Below, piece after piece: positions 62,291-64,000 of a stretch of DNA of 64,000 bases. A program made the position numbers and the translations under genes. The notes beneath the pieces were generated by a model that saw only the letters and a list, made by a program, of their open reading frames with translations, was not told the DNA's origin and ran no database searches. Numbering within the stretch: the first letter of the stretch is position 1; every line of letters begins with the position of its first letter. This DNA comes from an uncultured Shewanella sp. (lineage in GTDB: Bacteria > Pseudomonadota > Gammaproteobacteria > Enterobacterales > Shewanellaceae), in the NCBI RefSeq assembly GCF_947501225.1, contig NZ_CANMUW010000014.1, forward strand, positions 1 through 64,000, in the 5' to 3' direction.

Positions 62291-63195
62291 GCCTCTCTCT
62301 CCATACTTCTGGACTGATAACGGTGGAACAGGGTTATCGGAATAATCAGCAGGCCTAACATCACGATGGCAAGCGCTGAAGCGACCGGCCAGTCCCGGTT
62401 ATTGAAGAACTCCTGCCATAACACCTTACCTATCATCAAGGAATCCGGACCGCCGAGCAGTTCAGGAATAACAAACTCACCGACCACAGGGATAAAGACC
62501 AGCATGGAGCCAGCCACCACGCCGCCTTTGGAGAGGGGCAGTGTGATCTTCCAGAACGTATTCAGGCTACGCGAGCCCAGATCAGAAGCCGCCTCTAATA
62601 AGCTGCCATCGAGCTGAGAGAGGGTGGCATACAGAGGCAAGATCATAAACGGCAGATAGCTGTAGATGATGCCGATATAGACCGCAAAATTAGTATTGAG
62701 CATCTGAAGCGGCTCAGAGATCACCCCCAGCCACAGCAGCATATTGTTGATTAAACCGTTATTGCTCAATATTCCCATCCAGGCATAGACCCGAATAAGA
62801 AAAGAGGTCCAGGAGGGTAACATCACCAGCAGGATCAGCAGGGTTTGCTGCTGTTTCGGCGCTCTGGCGATCGCATAAGCCATAGGGTAGCCGATAAGCA
62901 GGCAACCTAAAGTCGTTACACAGGCCATTTTCAACGAGCCCAGATAAGCATAGATATAGAGTTCATCGTCGAAGATGAGCAGGTAGTTACCCAGATTCAG
63001 CAATATCTGCAAAGATTCATCGGCGTAACTGAATAGTGACTCATAGGGTGGAATAGAGATGGCTGCCGTCGAAAAGCTGATTTTGAGTACGATGGCAAAT
63101 GGTAATGCGAAAAAGAGTAATAACCAGAAGTAGGGAACTCCTATCGTCCAGCACTGGCCTTTTGGCAATCTAAACTTCAGTGGTTTTTTCATCAT
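62287..63195 (-). CDS. potH: putrescine ABC transporter permease PotH
   Basis: Second permease of the putrescine importer, 302 residues. The N-terminal cytoplasmic start RLPKGQCWTIGVPYFWLLLF leads to six helices; the coupling loop is GSLLEAASDLGSRSLNTFWK. FVIPELLGGPDSLMIGKVLW is typical of PotB/PotH. It lies eight bases behind potG and overlaps potI. Confidence 0.95.
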   Translation of the reverse strand: MMKKPLKFRLPKGQCWTIGVPYFWLLLFFALPFAIVLKISFSTAAISIPPYESLFSYADESLQILLNLGNYLLIFDDELYIYAYLGSLKMACVTTLGCLLIGYPMAYAIARAPKQQQTLLILLVMLPSWTSFLIRVYAWMGILSNNGLINNMLLWLGVISEPLQMLNTNFAVYIGIIYSYLPFMILPLYATLSQLDGSLLEAASDLGSRSLNTFWKITLPLSKGGVVAGSMLVFIPVVGEFVIPELLGGPDSLMIGKVLWQEFFNNRDWPVASALAIVMLGLLIIPITLFHRYQSRSMEREA

Positions 63196-63203
63196 CTGTC
63201 CTC

Positions 63204-64000
63204 CTAAGATCTGAGGACCACACCGCTGGTGGCCTCCCAGCTGATGAAGACCTTATCTTTCCATGTAGGAGGGTCGGAGCGTCTGTCACGGTTAGTCATC
63301 ACCGACTGAATCACCTGATCGTTAGCCAGACGGATATAGTAGACTGAGATGCCGCCAAGATAGGCAATATCCTCGACTTCACCATGACACCAGTTATAGT
63401 CATTTTGTGGCTGTTCACGGCTGATACGGGCTTTCTCGGGTCTTACTGCCAGCCAAACCTTCTTATCCTCGACGTTAGTTGAGACACCATGGCCGATATA
63501 GAACTGCTGCTCCAGCCTCGGCGATTCGATAATCGCATGGTCCGCCTCATCGACAACAATCTCACCTTCAAACAGGTTCACCGAACCGATAAACTCGGCC
63601 ACCATTCTTGAAGTCGGACTCTCATAGATATCCATCGGCGAACCGGTTTGAGCGATCCAGCCCTCATTCATGATGGAGATTCGCTCCGCCATGGTCATCG
63701 CCTCCTCCTGATCGTGAGTCACCATCACACAGGTCACCCCAACCTCCTCGAGAATATCGACCACCTCTAACTGCATCTGAGTCCGCAACTTCTTGTCCAG
63801 CGCCCCCATGGGCTCATCGAGAAGGAGTAACTTGGGCCGCTTAGCCAGTGAGCGTGCCAGAGCCACACGTTGACGTTGTCCACCGGAGAGTTGGGCCGGC
63901 TTTCGCTTGGCATACTGCTCCATATGCACCAGCTTAAGCATCTCTTTGACGCGGGAGGCTATTTCATCTTTCGGTAACTTATCCTGCTTCAAACCAAACG
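63204..64000 (-). CDS. potG: putrescine ABC transporter ATPase PotG (5' end outside the window)
   Basis: The 3' 265 codons of the ATPase subunit; the frame (FGLKQDKLPKDEI) runs off the right edge, so the Walker A part is missing only because the window ends. The signature QLSGGQRQRVALARSL, Walker B LLLLDEPMGALD and H-loop VMVTHDQEEAMT are intact. A C-terminal TOBE domain (VWLAVRPEKARISREQPQND) completes it. With potH and potI it forms the putrescine importer; potF should lie further right. Confidence 0.95.
   Translation of the reverse strand, partial: FGLKQDKLPKDEIASRVKEMLKLVHMEQYAKRKPAQLSGGQRQRVALARSLAKRPKLLLLDEPMGALDKKLRTQMQLEVVDILEEVGVTCVMVTHDQEEAMTMAERISIMNEGWIAQTGSPMDIYESPTSRMVAEFIGSVNLFEGEIVVDEADHAIIESPRLEQQFYIGHGVSTNVEDKKVWLAVRPEKARISREQPQNDYNWCHGEVEDIAYLGGISVYYIRLANDQVIQSVMTNRDRRSDPPTWKDKVFISWEATSGVVLRS

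Overview
The window looks like chromosomal DNA of a marine gammaproteobacterium, most likely a Shewanella. This rests on the gene content and order (rpsU-yqeY-dnaG-rpoD-tRNA-Ile2; tsaD/plsY; folB-folK-uppP; gspAB/cca; a pyrB relic beside hemL; mtnN-cbiB; tyrS-M23-anmK and erpA), on the protein sequences, and on the many TonB/S9-peptidase and membrane-sensor genes. No sequence search was possible, so the genus is an inference.

Layout. 0-9.4 kb: sugar O-acetyltransferase, nucleoside hydrolase, a CHASE3-GGDEF diguanylate cyclase, then a rightward run mtnN, cbiB-like, DUF2721, TRIC channel, NTF2-like exported protein, and a POT peptide transporter. 9.4-13.5 kb: tyrS diverging from an M23 endopeptidase and anmK (murein turnover and recycling). 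13.5-24.0 kb: a block between anmK and erpA holding a membrane-bound winged-helix/beta-propeller regulator, a divergent TonB-dependent receptor, an exported S9 peptidase and an alkaline phosphatase, followed by a DUF2750 protein and a small membrane protein. This reads as a peptide or phospho-compound scavenging module. 24-32.7 kb: erpA, a DUF6776-like protein, a CLC protein with an unusual proton-site residue, a flavodoxin-fold quinone reductase, aspA, two small unknowns, a decayed pyrB remnant, and hemL. 32.8-45 kb: nhaD, gspA-gspB (cell-wall insertion of the type II secretin), cca, an Lpp-like lipoprotein facing an L,D-transpeptidase that could anchor it, rlmA-like, uppP, folK, folB, plsY, tsaD. 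45-50 kb: the macromolecular-synthesis operon (rpsU, yqeY, dnaG, rpoD) and tRNA-Ile(CAU).

50-54.8 kb is an AT-richer accessory segment directly behind the tRNA. It contains an IS3 OrfA relic, a truncated duplicate of a lipoprotein gene, the intact lipoprotein gene with a zinc-ribbon membrane partner, and two orphan genes. 54.8-59.6 kb is a leftward three-gene unit: a GltD-like NAD(P)H/ferredoxin flavoprotein plus KorA and KorB (2-oxoacid:ferredoxin oxidoreductase). A degenerate copy of the flavoprotein's own 3' end lies between the first two genes. 60-64 kb: puuB behind potG-potH-potI (putrescine uptake and catabolism); potG runs off the right edge.

The main surprises are three cryptic gene relics found by translating 'intergenic' DNA (pyrB at 30.8-31.3 kb, the lipoprotein paralogue at 50.3-50.4 kb, the GltD tail at 57.7-57.8 kb), two heptanucleotide tandem arrays that both sit between convergent genes, and repeated use of strong hairpins without U-tracts at gene ends.
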